From assembly GCA_033002965.1 (NCBI GenBank), contig JAURVB010011062.1:1-64000 (forward strand): a stretch of 64,000 nt of DNA, in the 5' to 3' direction. The notes below the pieces were generated by a model, which saw only the letters and a program-made list of their open reading frames with translations, had not been told where the DNA came from and ran no database searches. The translations under genes and the position numbers were made by a program. The stretch comes from Piper betle. Taxonomy: Eukaryota; Streptophyta; Magnoliopsida; Piperales; Piperaceae. This document shows, piece by piece, positions 1-12,800 of the stretch. The first letter of the stretch is position 1. The number at the start of each line of letters is the position of its first letter.

Positions 1-1569
1 TACACGATGAATGAATATTGGTGCTCTTCCCTCTTCTATATAGATGTAAAATAAAGTTCTTCAGCATTGGTACGTTCATGTAACACCCTTAATCCTATTT
101 ACGGATAAATCGGATCAATAACAAAATATTATAATTTAGATTACTAAGACAATTTTCAATGTCCAAAACTACTAACAACAATAGAAAACTAATGAATGGA
201 CAAAACCAGGCACTTTCTGATTCCACATATTTAGGTGTGGTTTAATATGTTTAGGCACTGTATGTTCCACATTTTAATTTAGATTAATATTTTTCTTCCT
301 ATTTTTGAGAGCTCTAGACTATAACCCTCTTACTATTGTCATATGTCACAAATAGTGATATACTCTTAATAATAAAAGAGGAATTTAATATTAATATACA
401 ATTAAAAATAGGAAATTTGAGCAATTAAAATACGATAAAATAAAAAACTATTATATATTTTTTATTTAGAGTCGATCAAATGTACTTAATTTTTAAAATT
501 ATTATATTTATTTCATCATTTAACGAGAATTTATCTATAAAATTAAAATTTATTAATAATATAAATTGCGCTCAAATATGACGTATTGTGTAGTATATAT
601 AATTAGGTACAAATGTTAGTGTTTTGTTGTGTGGGTGCACGGTGATTTTTGATTGTTAGCTTGTGTCAATGGACGGAGAGGAATGTGTATCACGTTATTG
701 GATACGGATGTGATAAGGTTTCGGCTAAAAATAACTGCGTTATTCACGAGCGTTGTTTGCCAATTCCCGAGGATACATGTGCCTTCTCGATGCCAAATTG
801 CTTTACGGACGAGTGTTTCTTCCGTTATTTATGTATGAAATGGATCTTCTGATTTAATCTATCCAGAGGTCGTGAAAGATGAGTTAATGCTAGCATCCTT
901 TTCCCCTTGACCTTTGTTTTTTGTAATTAGTGTTTATCCTTATGGTTACCCGTTTACTAATACATTATTAATTTGTGATTACCAAACTTAAGTTATAATT
1001 TCCATAACATACATATTATGATATTTTGTGATGCATGTAAACTATTTTGTATGTACATATACGGTCTCTATTCAAATTCAAATTTAAATTTTATAAAGCG
1101 ACAAGGGAAATAAGTAAATTATAAGTATTTCGTATTAAGGATCTTTTTTTTTATCGCTTTATCCTAAAATTGATGGGATTGATTTTTATTATTAATTTGA
1201 ATATTGAGTAAGTCATGCCCAAAGCCAAATTAGACATAAATATTATATATTTAAGTTAAGAGTAATCGTTGTAATTTTGTTTTGATAAAATCTGAACTGA
1301 GTTTGACTAGATTGCCCTGCTCGTATAAATCTTTTATAACAAGTAAAGAAAAAAATACAATAAAAGAGGTCAAACGTGAAAATACACCGGAAAGTCTAAA
1401 TCCAGTTTTAGGTTATATTATATAATGTTCATTTTCCTCAAAACAGCTAAATTTTAATTTCAAAATTGTTTTTTTACTTAAAGAATGATTCATCCAAACT
1501 AGGCACAATGGACTCCATGTTTTTAGTAAAAAGAAAAAAGAAAAAACAAATCAGCGAATTTATAACCGG
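1..1569. other. AT-rich intergenic DNA upstream of HMGR
   Basis: AT-rich, with many stop codons in every frame. Short open frames near 650-850 show no family resemblance or codon bias. I see no gene, RNA or clear mobile element here. The last few hundred bases are the distal promoter of the HMGR gene. Confidence 0.6.
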
Positions 1570-1570
1570 C

Positions 1571-1657
1571 CGGGTATCGGACCGGATATTAATCCAAACT
1601 AGGGTTCTCGGACCGGACCGGATACCCGTACCGAGCACCACCCTCGGCCTATAAATA
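1571..1657 (+). promoter_or_regulatory. HMGR core promoter: TATA box and inverted GC-rich repeat
   Basis: A TATA box (TATAAATA) lies at 1650-1657. Plant transcription normally starts about 25-35 bases further on, so near 1680-1690. Just upstream, CGGGTATC (1571-1578) is matched by its exact reverse complement GATACCCG (1621-1628). Each arm is extended by CGGACCGG units, making an imperfect palindrome of about 60 bp. The predicted start site lies between the two in-frame ATGs (1663 and 1708), so 1663 should be outside the transcript. Confidence 0.6.
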
Positions 1658-1707
1658 GCAACATGAGAAAGGCCACCTCTCCCAACTCACTCGCCGGATA
1701 TTCCCCA

Positions 1708-3813
1708 ATGGAGGTCCGCCGGAGATTCCCCGTCGCTACAGAAAGCAGGCCGGTAAAAATGGCGGCGGCGCCGGTCGTCAACGACGCCCTCCACTTCATC
1801 ACTAAGCTCTTCTTCGCCCTCTTCTTCGCCTCTGCCTACTACCTCATGGGCCGGTGGCGAGAGAAGATCCGCACCCTCATCCCTCTCCACTCCATCTCCC
1901 CGGCCGAGCTCTCCGCCGTCGCTACCCTCCTCCTCTCCTCCGTCTATCTCCTCGCCTACTTCGGCTTTGACTTCGCCCACCTCCTCCCCTCCCCCACCCC
2001 TCCCCCCGCCGCCGTCGACGACGACTTCCCACCCCCCAAGCCCACTCCGCCGAAGCTCACTGCCGAGACAGCGGACATCGTGTCCAGGGTGGTGTCCGGC
2101 GCCATCGCGTCTTACTCCTTGGAGTCTCGCCTCGGCGACTGCCGGCAGGCGGCCGGTGTCCGGAGGCTGGCGGTGGAGGCGACGACGGGCCGATCCTTGG
2201 ACGGACTTCCCATCGACGGGTTCGACTACGAGTCGATACTCGGGCAGTGCTGCGAGATGCCCGTGGGGTACGTTCAGATCCCGGTGGGCGTCGCCGGGCC
2301 ATTGCTACTCGGCGGCGAGGAGTTCTGGCTGCCCATGGCCACGACGGAGGGGTGCCTGGTCGCCAGTACCAACCGCGGCTGCAAGGCCATTGCCATGTCC
2401 GGCGGCGCCTCCGCCGTCGTGTTGAGGGACGGCATGACCCGCGCCCCGGCGGTGAGGTTCGCCACCGCCCGGCGGGCCGCCGAGCTCAAGCTTTTCGTTG
2501 AGGATCCCCTCCACTTCCAGGCGCTGGCCGTCGTCTTCAATAGGTGGGTGATCAGATATGGTGGCCAAACCTCTCAGTATTTTGATTGATTCGCTTGCTA
2601 AAAAAAATGATCTTCCTAATTGATTGTTTGTCTTTCTATATATATATATATATATATATACATGATACATGCATATTTTTTTCTCGATGTGTGTATTGAT
2701 GATGATTATGTAAGGTTATGGTGTTTGATCTTTGTTTGTGGTGTTTTGGTTGTTTATGAGTGTCTCTGATTGATTTCGGTTTTTGGTGTGGAGGGCAGGT
2801 CGAGCAGGTTTGCAAGGTTACAAGGGATCTATTGTATGTTGGCCGGGAGGAATCTGTATATGAGGTTTAGCTGCAGCACTGCGGATGCAATGGGGATGAA
2901 CATGGTCTCAAAGGGTGTCCAGAATGTATTGGATTTCCTCCACAATGATTTTCCAGACATGGAGGTGATCAGCATCTCAGGTCTGTGATCTATTCTTACT
3001 CCGCTGATGTGAATATATAGAAATGTTGGGTTTTTGAGGATTTGATGTCGGACAGGCAATTTTTGTGCTGATAAGAAGCCGGCTGCGGTGAATTCGATCT
3101 TAGGGAGAGGGAAGTCTGTGGTGTGCGAGGCCATCATCACAGAGGAGGTTGTGGCCAAAGTCCTTAAGACCTCGGTCTCTGCTCTTGTGGAGCTCAACAT
3201 GCTCAAGAACCTTGCCGGGTCTGCGGTTGCAGGGGCCGGTGCAGGGGGTTTCAATGCTCATGCCAGCAACATTGTGACCGCTATCTTCATAGCCACTGGC
3301 CAAGATGCGGCCCAAAATGTTGAGAGCTCGAACTGCCAAACTATGATGGAGGCTGTTAATGACGGCAAGGATCTTCACATCTCTGTCACCATGAATTCCA
3401 TCGAGGTACTTCGATGTTAAAGACGAAATACTAAGCATTTGTGTTTGAGTTGTGACAGTAGATTAATGCTCACTGCAAACTTGGTCATGTATATGAATAG
3501 ATTACTAAGCAGAGTTTACGCATGGATTAAATAATTGATCAGCTTATTTAATTTTTTAATTCTTGTTTTGCAGGTGGGAACAGTAGGTGGTGGAACACAA
3601 CTTGCCTCTCAGTCTGCTTGCTTGAACCTGCTTGGAGTGAAGGGGGCCAACATCCAATCGCCTGGAGAAAATTCAAGGCTATTGGCCACTATAATTTCTG
3701 GAGCTGTTTTGGCAGGGGAGCTCTCTCTGATGTCGGCTCTAGCGGCTGGCCAGCTAGTCAAAAGCCACATGAAATATAACAGATCCACCCAAGGTGTTTG
3801 CAAATCTGTTTGA
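1708..3813 (+). CDS. HMGR: 3-hydroxy-3-methylglutaryl-coenzyme A reductase, four exons
   Basis: Makes mevalonate from HMG-CoA using NADPH, at the ER membrane, as the committed step of the cytosolic isoprenoid pathway. Exons by splice signals and frame: 1708-2543, 2799-2980, 3056-3405, 3574-3813; all introns are GT-AG, giving 535 residues. The start at 1708 gives the plant-type N-terminus MEVRRR; ATG 1663 lies before the expected transcription start. Two hydrophobic spans (about residues 30-55 and 70-95) are followed by a Pro-rich linker and the catalytic domain. Catalytic residues are present: Glu214 (ATTEGCLV), Lys346 (ADKKPAAV), Asp423 (ATGQDAAQN), His521 (KSHMKYN). Ser527 sits at the SnRK1-type phosphosite NRS. 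Odd: NSILGRG at 352-358 where plants have NWIEGRG, Ala307 for Gly in CSTGDAMG, Asn453 for Pro in TMPSIEV, and one extra residue in [12 protein letters not shown]. Exon 1 is strongly GC-rich. The family assignment is certain; full activity is not. Confidence 0.96.
2637..2660. repeat. (TA)n microsatellite in HMGR intron 1
   Basis: About 12 TA units inside the first intron (2544-2798). No element is attached to it, unlike several other TA tracts in this window. Confidence 0.9.
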
Positions 3814-4030
3814 TTTGGAGAGAGGTGCTTATTTGGACATCTGGATCAGGAGGATGGCTTTAAAGAAAATGGTGGATTCAACTGCCCATTAGAAAACAGG
3901 CCTTGTAATAACAAGAATTGTAGGAAGACAGATCCTGTAATGTAAGGGAGTACAGAAAATGGTAGAAGAGCAACTGTTGTAATCTTTATTTTCTCCAAAG
4001 CTTTTTTTCTTGTCCAAAGCATGTTGTGAT
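3814..4030 (+). other. Likely HMGR 3' untranslated region
   Basis: Follows the stop codon. The T-rich stretch around 3980-4015 and the TGTAA-type signals at about 3900-3985 are compatible with plant polyadenylation. The exact cleavage site cannot be placed from sequence alone. Confidence 0.45.
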
Positions 4031-5192
4031 CTCAGTTACAACCTTTTATTGTTTATTTTTTACTTGGATAATTTGTTGGCCTTCAAGTTTCTTTTTTCTT
4101 TTTTTTGTTAAGAAAATGATCATTGTCCTTGCAACACACGTGAAAGGCGCTCGTTATTTTTATATAACGATTGAGTATAACAGCTTCGGAACTTTGAAAA
4201 GAACTAAATAACCAAGAAAAGTGGGTTTTGGAAGTCAATAGTTCTACTCATTTTTTTGTTAAAAGTTTCATCTTATTTTCAAAGAATGCAGAAAGGTTTG
4301 TGGAAAACTAGGATCCTCATGCAGTGTCTCTTTATATGGTGCCCGTGCCCAAAAGAAAAAACTACTCCAAATATTAGAAATAATGATTGGTGGGGATCCT
4401 TATGCAGTGTCTCTTTAACATGATTGATTTTCCCCCATTTCATTATATTCTCTTTTGTCACCGTCGAAGTCATATTAAAAAAATTAAAAAAGAACGAATC
4501 ATTCCACATTTAGATAGGGTTCTTATTCATTTTTGGATTTAAATTCCTTGGTCCTCGATGTTGATATACTTTACCATTAATCAGAGTTCTTTGGGATCCC
4601 TCGTGACAAAGCCAAAACTCTCAAAGTAAGGACTTGTGGTTTTTAATTTTTGTTGGGTCATTTCGGCTCTCAAAAGAAGCTTAGGTATTATGAGAATAAG
4701 ACTTTCTTATTAGTTTATATATAAATATTACCATCACTTTTTATGATCGATGTGAGATAAACTTAATAATTTTTGTTACAAAATGCACAACAAAATAAAA
4801 TACAGATGCATATATAGCAAAAAGAAATTGCATAACCTGCTGGTATTATATGTTTCACCCCTTATATTGTGTGTTTCATGACGTGTTCCATTATATTATC
4901 AACATTGGATGCGTGATTGCACTTTTTATTTTTATATACACGTAGAGTTGTTTATTGAATCAACTAAATCCCTTAAATAATGTTATTGAATGACCTTATT
5001 AATTGTATACCTTATTGAACATTTCACCATACATAAAATATGTAGAAGTTAATATAAGTGGCCATGAGGCTCTTGGTCCACCCATCTTTCTCTGCATGTC
5101 CAGTTTGAACTGTACTATTATTTATGTATAATATTATGATTAAGCAATCACAGTCAAATCTACTCTTTTCTTACTTAGTAGATGAAAATACG
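4031..5192. other. AT-rich intergenic DNA with a short direct repeat
   Basis: No gene is visible. A 24-base unit (GGATCCTYATGCAGTGTCTC plus CTTTA) occurs twice in the same orientation, near 4312-4337 and 4394-4419. The rest is AT-rich spacer. Confidence 0.5.
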
Positions 5193-5345
5193 CACTAGTG
5201 AAAAAACACCTTCTTTGTCACAGCTTTTTGTCACCATCGAAGCCGTGACAAAATTGCCATGAACTTTGTCTTTAAATTCCGCATAAAAGCTTTTGTCACA
5301 ATACCCCGTGACAAAATTTTTGACACTAGTATGGTGTGCAAAAAC
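5193..5345. repeat. Possible isolated CACTA-type terminus with subterminal repeats
   Basis: Begins CACTAGTGAAAAAACACC, the style of a CACTA transposon end. Repeated TTTGTCAC / GTGACAAA units follow in both orientations to about 5330. No matching second end or protein fragment was found nearby, so this may be a solo terminus or a small non-autonomous relic. Confidence 0.3.
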
Positions 5346-6711
5346 CTGTATCGAACCTTTTTAAAGATATTTGACAAGGGATTTTGCTACGGGTGGGTGG
5401 ATCGTAATAAAATTTTTCTATAGGCTTCCTGTCAAGACCTTTTCAAATATAAATTCCTTTTTTATAAAAAAATTACTAGATAAAAAATATTGTCATGGGT
5501 AAACCCAAACCATCGATATTTAGCATTTGCGATATCAATTTACTTGGGTTGGGTTTGTTTGTAGTTGTGTAGACCGTTACTACATGTGCGCAGATGTATG
5601 TTAGTTATTGGTGGCGGATGATGTTTTCTAGAGATGTTATTGATAGTAATAATATTTTGAATTATTTATTTTTACTATTACAATAAAGGTCTAATTTTAA
5701 CTTCCCAAAATTACTATCAAATCACTAGTATTATCAATTTTAACATTAGAAAATATCATTACTCTAGTTGGATGGGTTTTAGGCCTTTACATTTTGCTGC
5801 AGTAGGAGCTACATGCATTAAAAATCAAGGATGCATCTTGCCTTGTTTATTATATCTGTTTAACCTTGTTATGCTCTTCTATAAATATTTATGACTGCAC
5901 CTCTTACGTCTCCCAATGTGACCCTACCCTTTTCTTATCCAATGTGGATTTTTTTCCTTCCATCTTATAATTCACTTTTTTTAATTTTTTTCAAAATGTG
6001 TCAAAATTTTTTATTTTTGATATACAATTTATTCTCACACATTTTCACCACTCTCAATATCACATACAATTATTCCATATTTATCTTAGTTATTATCTAT
6101 ATATACCTTATAAATTTACCTTCCTTTCTCATTCCTCGTTGTTGTGTTATTGATGGCCGATTTCCTTATTTCTCATTTTTTCAGTAATTTAGTTTTGCTT
6201 GCTAGGTTTATGCTTGGAGTTTGAATGACAAGTACATTATGGCTTAGGTTTACTTTACCATATTTGATTTGATATTGTAAGATGAATTAAGGATAGTTTT
6301 ATTGTGACCCAAATTTTGGCCATGTAGTTATTTATTAACCCCTCAAAAATTAAATCCCTTGAATTGCTTCAGAATTCACTAAGATTCACTTCAAGTTGTT
6401 TTGGGCCTATTTATAATATTCATTGCCCAAATCTAATATATATGCCTAATATAAATTTTAAAATATTTGACAAGTTAATTCCAGCACTATTTTTAGAAGA
6501 AGGTTGGAAGCTTTTGGGTGGCATTGCTTGTGTCCTCTCCCCGACACGCTTGCAAGTTCCATATTCAATATTTATTTGTATAAAATCTAATATATCAATT
6601 GAAATGTACTTAAGGTATTCAACTTTGACTAATCACTTTTGAATAATTGACTAGTAAAATTGTTAAACTGTTTTTACTCCACCAGAATGTACTATCGTGA
6701 TAATATCATAT
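5346..6711. other. AT-rich intergenic DNA
   Basis: No coding potential. The open frame near 5891-6187 is T-rich low-complexity sequence. Confidence 0.5.
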
Positions 6712-9018
6712 TGTTAACACCCCGATTTCGATTCACCTAAGAGAATTGAATAAAAAATATTATGATCGAGTTGAGTCATGTCTAAACCTACTAATTGGTA
6801 AAACTCGATCAATATACCCTTTAATGTCTTGAGAATAAAATACATTATTAAATATGTGTTAAACACATCAAATATAAATAAAATTATTAAAAAAATAACT
6901 GCGTTGAACTCAAATATGTGTAGCTGTTATTTGTCCTCCCACCAAAACTGACTCAGGATCAAAAGGCTTACATATATAACATAAAAAATGTTAGTAACAA
7001 ACAGGCACAGGAAAGCTAACTCTCCTATTAAATAAAATCATTCACATACTTCTTCATAGAATCCCTCATTGGGCATTAATTAAGAGTTGTCGACCTCGGC
7101 TTGACATCATCCCATTCTTATTCGTCTCTTGCCTCGATAAACTTTAATATTATCATTTGCACGGGAAAATCAATTTCTTTTCCTTTTCCTTCAACCCTAT
7201 ACTCTTAGGCATATACTTTCAGTACCCTTGAAAACCACAAGTCTAGACATGTACTGCATTGCAATACTCATAATTTTCACATTTTTTCGGGTTTGAGGAA
7301 CTCAAAAGTGAAGTTGTGAGGATCCTTTAGGAATAGAACGGCCCACTCACCAATCTAGAGCCCACTTTAACTGGTACGTACGAGTCAATTTTTCTTTGTC
7401 TCACATCTCACTAGAAAACATCAATAAAATTATATATTGGCCTTGGAAGGGATTTATATAATAGGTTTGAAGGTAACTTGCGGTGGATTTTGTTTTCAAA
7501 ATCAAACTCGATAGATCTCATTCTCGAGGGTTATTAATCACAAAAGTAAAATAAGTTTAAATGGCCTATGTAAAGTGGGGTCTCATAAAACTTCCACTTA
7601 ACATGTTTTGTGATCTAGAAATCAAATCCATGATAAATTAAAATGATAAAGATGAGAAGAGTCCTAATGGACGTGTCGTCCAAGCTCTAAGTGTGACATC
7701 TTATCTACGGTGAGCTTGGACTCTAAAAACTACATCAAAACCCACATATAAGTAAAATACTGGCATCTCTATATGATGCATGCTCGTGATGTGAGCTCAC
7801 ACTATAAATACATCATACCAAAAAAGACACTGTTAAATAAACTTACAACTAAATATTTAGCATGCAAATGGAGACATAATAAGGAAAATAACAAATAAAA
7901 AAATACATAAAAACACTCATAATTTAATAGATAAATAAAAAATACCTAAAAATAAATAATATTCTAATCATAAAATAATAATATCATTATACTATATAAA
8001 TACACGGCTAATTAATCATGTAAATAAATACATAATCATTCGATAAATAAATAAATAAATAGTTAATATTAATTAATCATTAATAATAATAATATCATAG
8101 TTATCCAATACGGAATATATAATTAAATACAAATAAATAATAACATGCATGTAACGAGCAAATATATAAATAAATAAATAAATAAAATTTAGTAAACATG
8201 ATTAATATTAATATTAATAAGTGAATATATCAATAATAATAATAATAAACAATCAGATAAACATTCAAAATATATGACAAATATATAAATAAAAAAAACA
8301 ATAGTGAATGAATGAATGAATAAATAAATACACTCATAGCATTAATATATGCTATATAATATGAATATATATCTAAACTAATGTGAGGGTTCTCGAATTA
8401 CCAAAAATGGTCAAAAAATGGCCGAAAACTAAATGAAAATGAGTTGAATTGGGTTAACTGTACTAAACTGAACCAAGTGCGGTTAAAAAATGGCCAAGTT
8501 AATGCAGTTTGGGTCAGATAAATTGGTGGGCTGGGTCAATTATGTTGGTTTGGATTGTTGGACGTGAACATGGACACGGCAAGCAGACGAAGGAAAATAG
8601 GTGAACAGGAATCGGGCTAGCGGATGTGAACATGGGCAAACATGTTCAACCAGGCAAGAGATGTCCATCACCGTAAAGTGGCTCAAATGGCAGCGGTGAT
8701 GGTGGAATACCTATAAACAAAAGTGCCGTCTCCGGTGGCTACTATGGCAACGCTGGTGCCAAAGCTAGGTATGGATAGAAGGCTTGTCACAAGGCGGTCA
8801 TGGGGGTGTCAGTCCAATGGTCAAGGGATGGCCGGAGACTCGCCAATGGCGACCCAAAGTGGTGGGGGCTAGGGGTGGAAATCATTTAAAATCGTGAAAA
8901 TCTCTCAAAAATAGCTAGGTGAAGCTAAGGTTGTCGTGGAGGGCTTTGATCTTGCCATGGAACACGATCTAAACGTTTGATAACTTGTGGTCTAGTGGGT
9001 CCCACATATGGGTATATG

Positions 9019-9085
<67 letters not shown>

Positions 9086-9238
9086 AGGAAAGCTTGGATT
9101 GATACTGTCTAAAGTCAAACTAATTCGAGTGGCTAAAAGCAACTCTATAGATGGTAATCGAGGCAAGAAGGCTAAATGAGCCTTGAAACACTGAACTCAA
9201 TGGAGTAAAAATCTATGACTCAATCAAGTTGGGCCACA
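6712..9238 (-). mobile_element. Old, diverged LTR of the local retrotransposon family
   Basis: Opens with TGTTAACACCCC, the counterpart of TGTAACACCCC in the younger LTR at 9853. It keeps the same block order: the CTCTCCTATT segment, the 'CCACAAGTCTAGACATG' segment, the 'CTCGAGGGTTATTAAT' segment and a final GACTCAA..GGGCCACA end matching GACTCAAGTCATGGGTTTTACA. An AT-rich expansion with AAATA runs (about 7860-8340) and a (TA)n tract (9021-9082) lie inside. No target duplication could be recognised, which fits an old copy. Like its neighbours, the LTR reads on the minus strand. Confidence 0.65.
9021..9082. repeat. (TA)n microsatellite, about 31 units
   Basis: Uninterrupted AT dinucleotides inside the old LTR. 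The opposite-strand open frames here are pure Tyr-Ile repeat artefacts. Confidence 0.95.
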
Positions 9239-9241
9239 GGG

Positions 9242-9852
9242 GAAATCCGGTAGTTTGAAATCCTTAATGTAACATGGAAAATATGGATGAGATGCTTGGG
9301 TTCTAACATTGTCCTACATGTATGTTATGATATGCAATCAAACATAAAACAAACCAAATAAACGAAAAGTTTTAAAAGAAATGGATATTTTTAAAGCAAA
9401 ACGAACAAAGCATCCCCTAAAAGTGCAATAGGGGCCACCCTGACAACAACAATTAGTATATATTTATAACAATAAAAATCAAAACACAATCCAAACACAA
9501 CATTTTCGTCACATTTATTGTTATCATTACTATCCTCATCATATGAGCCGAGTCTAAACTCCATTGCTCACCTGCTCATTTTTCATTCTCTACTTTCATT
9601 CACATGCAAAATATTTATAGCAGTTCACAGAATATCATTTTAATTTCATCATCTACAGTTCAAAACACATGATCATCACCAATTATACTCGGCAGGTACA
9701 TGTGTGTATGATTTTAGTGCTGCTCCTCTGCAGTCTTGACAGTACTCAATCCTCGTAGTTATCACCTATATATATAATAAAAAGACGATAGTAACGAGCG
9801 TTATTGATCTAAAAATAACTAATAACAAACTGACACTCCTGTTGAATGAAAA
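9242..9852 (-). mobile_element. Outer LTR 'B', first fragment
   Basis: Matches the start-proximal part of the 9853 LTR in order: 'GGTTCTAAC..TCCTACATG', the GAGCCGAGTC segment, and the segment ending GTTGAATGAAAA. It breaks exactly at GAAAA (9848-9852), where the next element begins, and continues at 20546 after another GAAAA. The outermost start is blurred. Confidence 0.7.
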
Positions 9853-12800
9853 TGTAACACCCCGTTTCGGCTCACCAGTGAACCGACCCGGAAATGTCAC
9901 CGGCGACCGAACCATTCGCTAATCTACTGGGTTCGGTTAAGCCAACCCGGATCTACCCTCGGTGTCTCAAGATGGAGATGCAAATATGAAATGCATGGAT
10001 GGGATGCGTGGGTTCTAACGTAATCCTACATGCATGCTATGATGTGCAAGCAAAACAAAACTATGCAACGACAAGAAATTTTTAATTAAAAATTATCCAC
10101 AACAAGGGTATATAAATATTTTATCAAAATACGATAAAACATGATAATCTACCGTAGCATTCATCATTATCTCTTTCGTTTCAATTGAACCGAGCCTGAA
10201 CTCCAAACTCACTACTCATTCACATTTATCCATTCATTTCATATCAAGCAATTTATCTAAACAAACACATCAAAATTATCATTCACGTAGCAATAACACA
10301 CCGTCATTATAGATTACACGCGGCAGGTACATGTGTGAGCGGTTCCGTGCTGCTCCTCCGCGGTCTCGACAGTTTTCATCCATCGTATTTCTCACCTACA
10401 TATATATAGAAAAACCGTCAGTAACAAGTGTTACCGGCCCGGAAAATAACTAATATCAATCTGGCATAGGAGAGCAAACTCTCCTATTGAATGAAAACCA
10501 TATACTTCCTCAAGAACTCTCATCAGGGCACATACAGGAGCCGTCGCCCTCGGGTCGACAGCATCCCCCTATCTTTCACATTCTCATACCTCGGCCATTT
10601 CTCTATCACTTCTCGCATCAAATCTCATTCCTTTCCACCCTCTGCACCTTCCATATTACTCCTGGCCTTGAGCACGAAGGCCGAGTACTCTCAGGCAGTC
10701 GTCTTCAGTACCCTTTGAAACCACAAGTCTAGACATGCGCTGCAATGCAGTACCCGCGAACCTCCACACTTCTCCGGGTTTGAGGAACTCAAAGGTGGAG
10801 TTGTCAGGATCCCTCGGGAATGAAACGGCTTGTACACCATTCCAGAGCCCACTATCGACTCACACGTGCCCACTCGCGTAGCACGGTAGTCGGATTTCCC
10901 TCATTCAATCTCTCACTGAAACGCGAAAACTATACATATATATAGGTCTGGGTTGGGATTTATACAATAGGCCTGAAGGCAACGTGAGCTGGATCTGAAG
11001 TTCGAAAACAAACTCGAAGGATCTCATCCTCGAGGGTTATTAATCCAGAAAATTATTGGCTAAATGGCCCGAGTTAAGTGGGATCCGATAAAATGCCACT
11101 TAACTCGTCCTGCATATAATAAATCAAATACACAATAGAATAGAGTAAAATAGAGAACGAGTCCTAAACGGACCTGGTAGAAGCTCCAAATGGGTCCACG
11201 CACCTAGGCAACGAGCTCCTACACCGTACCTACACAATCAAGCTAAAAGCTAACGCGCGCATGATGAATCACACATCCTATAGTATGCACACACAATCAA
11301 CACAATCACGCATCAATCCACACACATCAACCTATATCAATTCTAACAAGTCTACTTAGGCTAGTTTGCATTAGATCAAGATCATTACCAAGTTACCCTA
11401 ATTAGTTTCTTAGCCTCCATTTTTAACACCACTAAACCAAACAATTTCATATTTCTATTCTTAATCAAACCTACATTAAAAAATATATATATATTTATAA
11501 CACACACACAAATCCTGGTATGCAATTCTAATAACCAATATTTTTAAATAATTAAATTAAAATAAATTATACCTCGCATCGTCGAAAATCGGCGACGGCT
11601 AAGGTATCCGTTTCGTTGCTCGAAACTTGAATTCGACACCTAGCGGCGTCCGAAGTCCGATCAGATTGGACCGGGTGCGTTCGGTGGATGATCCGGTGAC
11701 TTTCCCACGAATCCAATTTTCTAGCGGTTCCGAAGGTTTTCCGGCGAGTGTCGGCAGTTTTCCGGCGGATTCCGGCAATTTTCTGGCAATGATTTGGGAC
11801 GGGGCAATCAGGGGGTCTATCGGCACCAGCTCGACGAGCTTGGTACAATGGTGGTGTCAAACAAAGGAGCCGGGGTGGCGATGGCCGTCGGCGGCGGCGT
11901 CGAAAATGGGTGGCGGTCGCGGCGTGCTCCAATCGGGGATACGGCCGGCCTTGACGGCGGTCGGGATGATGGGGGAAATGTCGGCGACGGCGAGGGGGTG
12001 GTCGTCGGGGTCACAGCGGCGGCGGCGCAGCCCGGACGACGGCAGAATCAGGCTCGGAGTGGCGACGGCCGAGGCGGCTTCGTGTCGGCGCGCCGGCAGG
12101 CGATCGGTGGCCGGGGTCGGTCGGCCCGGCACAGCGACGGCGAGGGGACGACGGACGGTTGGTTCCGACGGCGGGGCGGGGCGACAGTTGATGGCGGTGG
12201 CGGCGACGAACAAAGTGGGCGGCGAGGGTTTGGGTGAAGAAGGGTCGGAAGGGAGAAAAATACCCTCAATGGCAGTTTCATAATTAAGTATTGACTCGAT
12301 TCCTACTCCGATCGGGGCTGCGGCCGTCCTCGACGGCGGTCGGGATGATGGGGGAAACGTCGGCGATGTCGAGGGAGTGAGACTGGTGGTCACAGCGGCG
12401 GCGACGGCGACCGAACGGCGGCGGAATCCGGCCCTGAGTGGCGACAGCCGAGGCGGCCTCGTGGCATTGCGGCGGCGCGCTGGCAGGCGATCGGTGGCCG
12501 GGGTTGGTCGTGGCAGCACGGCGATGGCACGGCAAGGCAGGGGATGTCAATCGGCGGCGGCGGCGGCAGCACACACGGCGAGGGTTTAGGGAGGGTAAGT
12601 GTCGGGAGGGAGAAGAATACCCTCAATGGCACTTTTGTAAATAAGTATTGACTCGATTCCTACTCGAGTCAAAATAATAACTAGTTCGTAATAAATTCTA
12701 AAAAAATCTAGAAAAATATGGAAAATATCCATAAAATAAAACAAACAAAACAATGTCTAAATGGCATGCTCTATAACTAATAACCCACCCGAATATAATC

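Noticed and set aside
1663..1707. Upstream in-frame ATG of HMGR
   Set aside because: Only 6 bases after the TATA box, thus before the expected transcription start; MEVRRR at 1708 fits the family.
11567..12640. Long overlapping open frames on both strands (up to 220 codons)
   Set aside because: They lie in the CGG-rich LTR leader, recur with frame changes in each LTR copy, and encode only Arg/Gly/Pro/Ala-rich low-complexity sequence.
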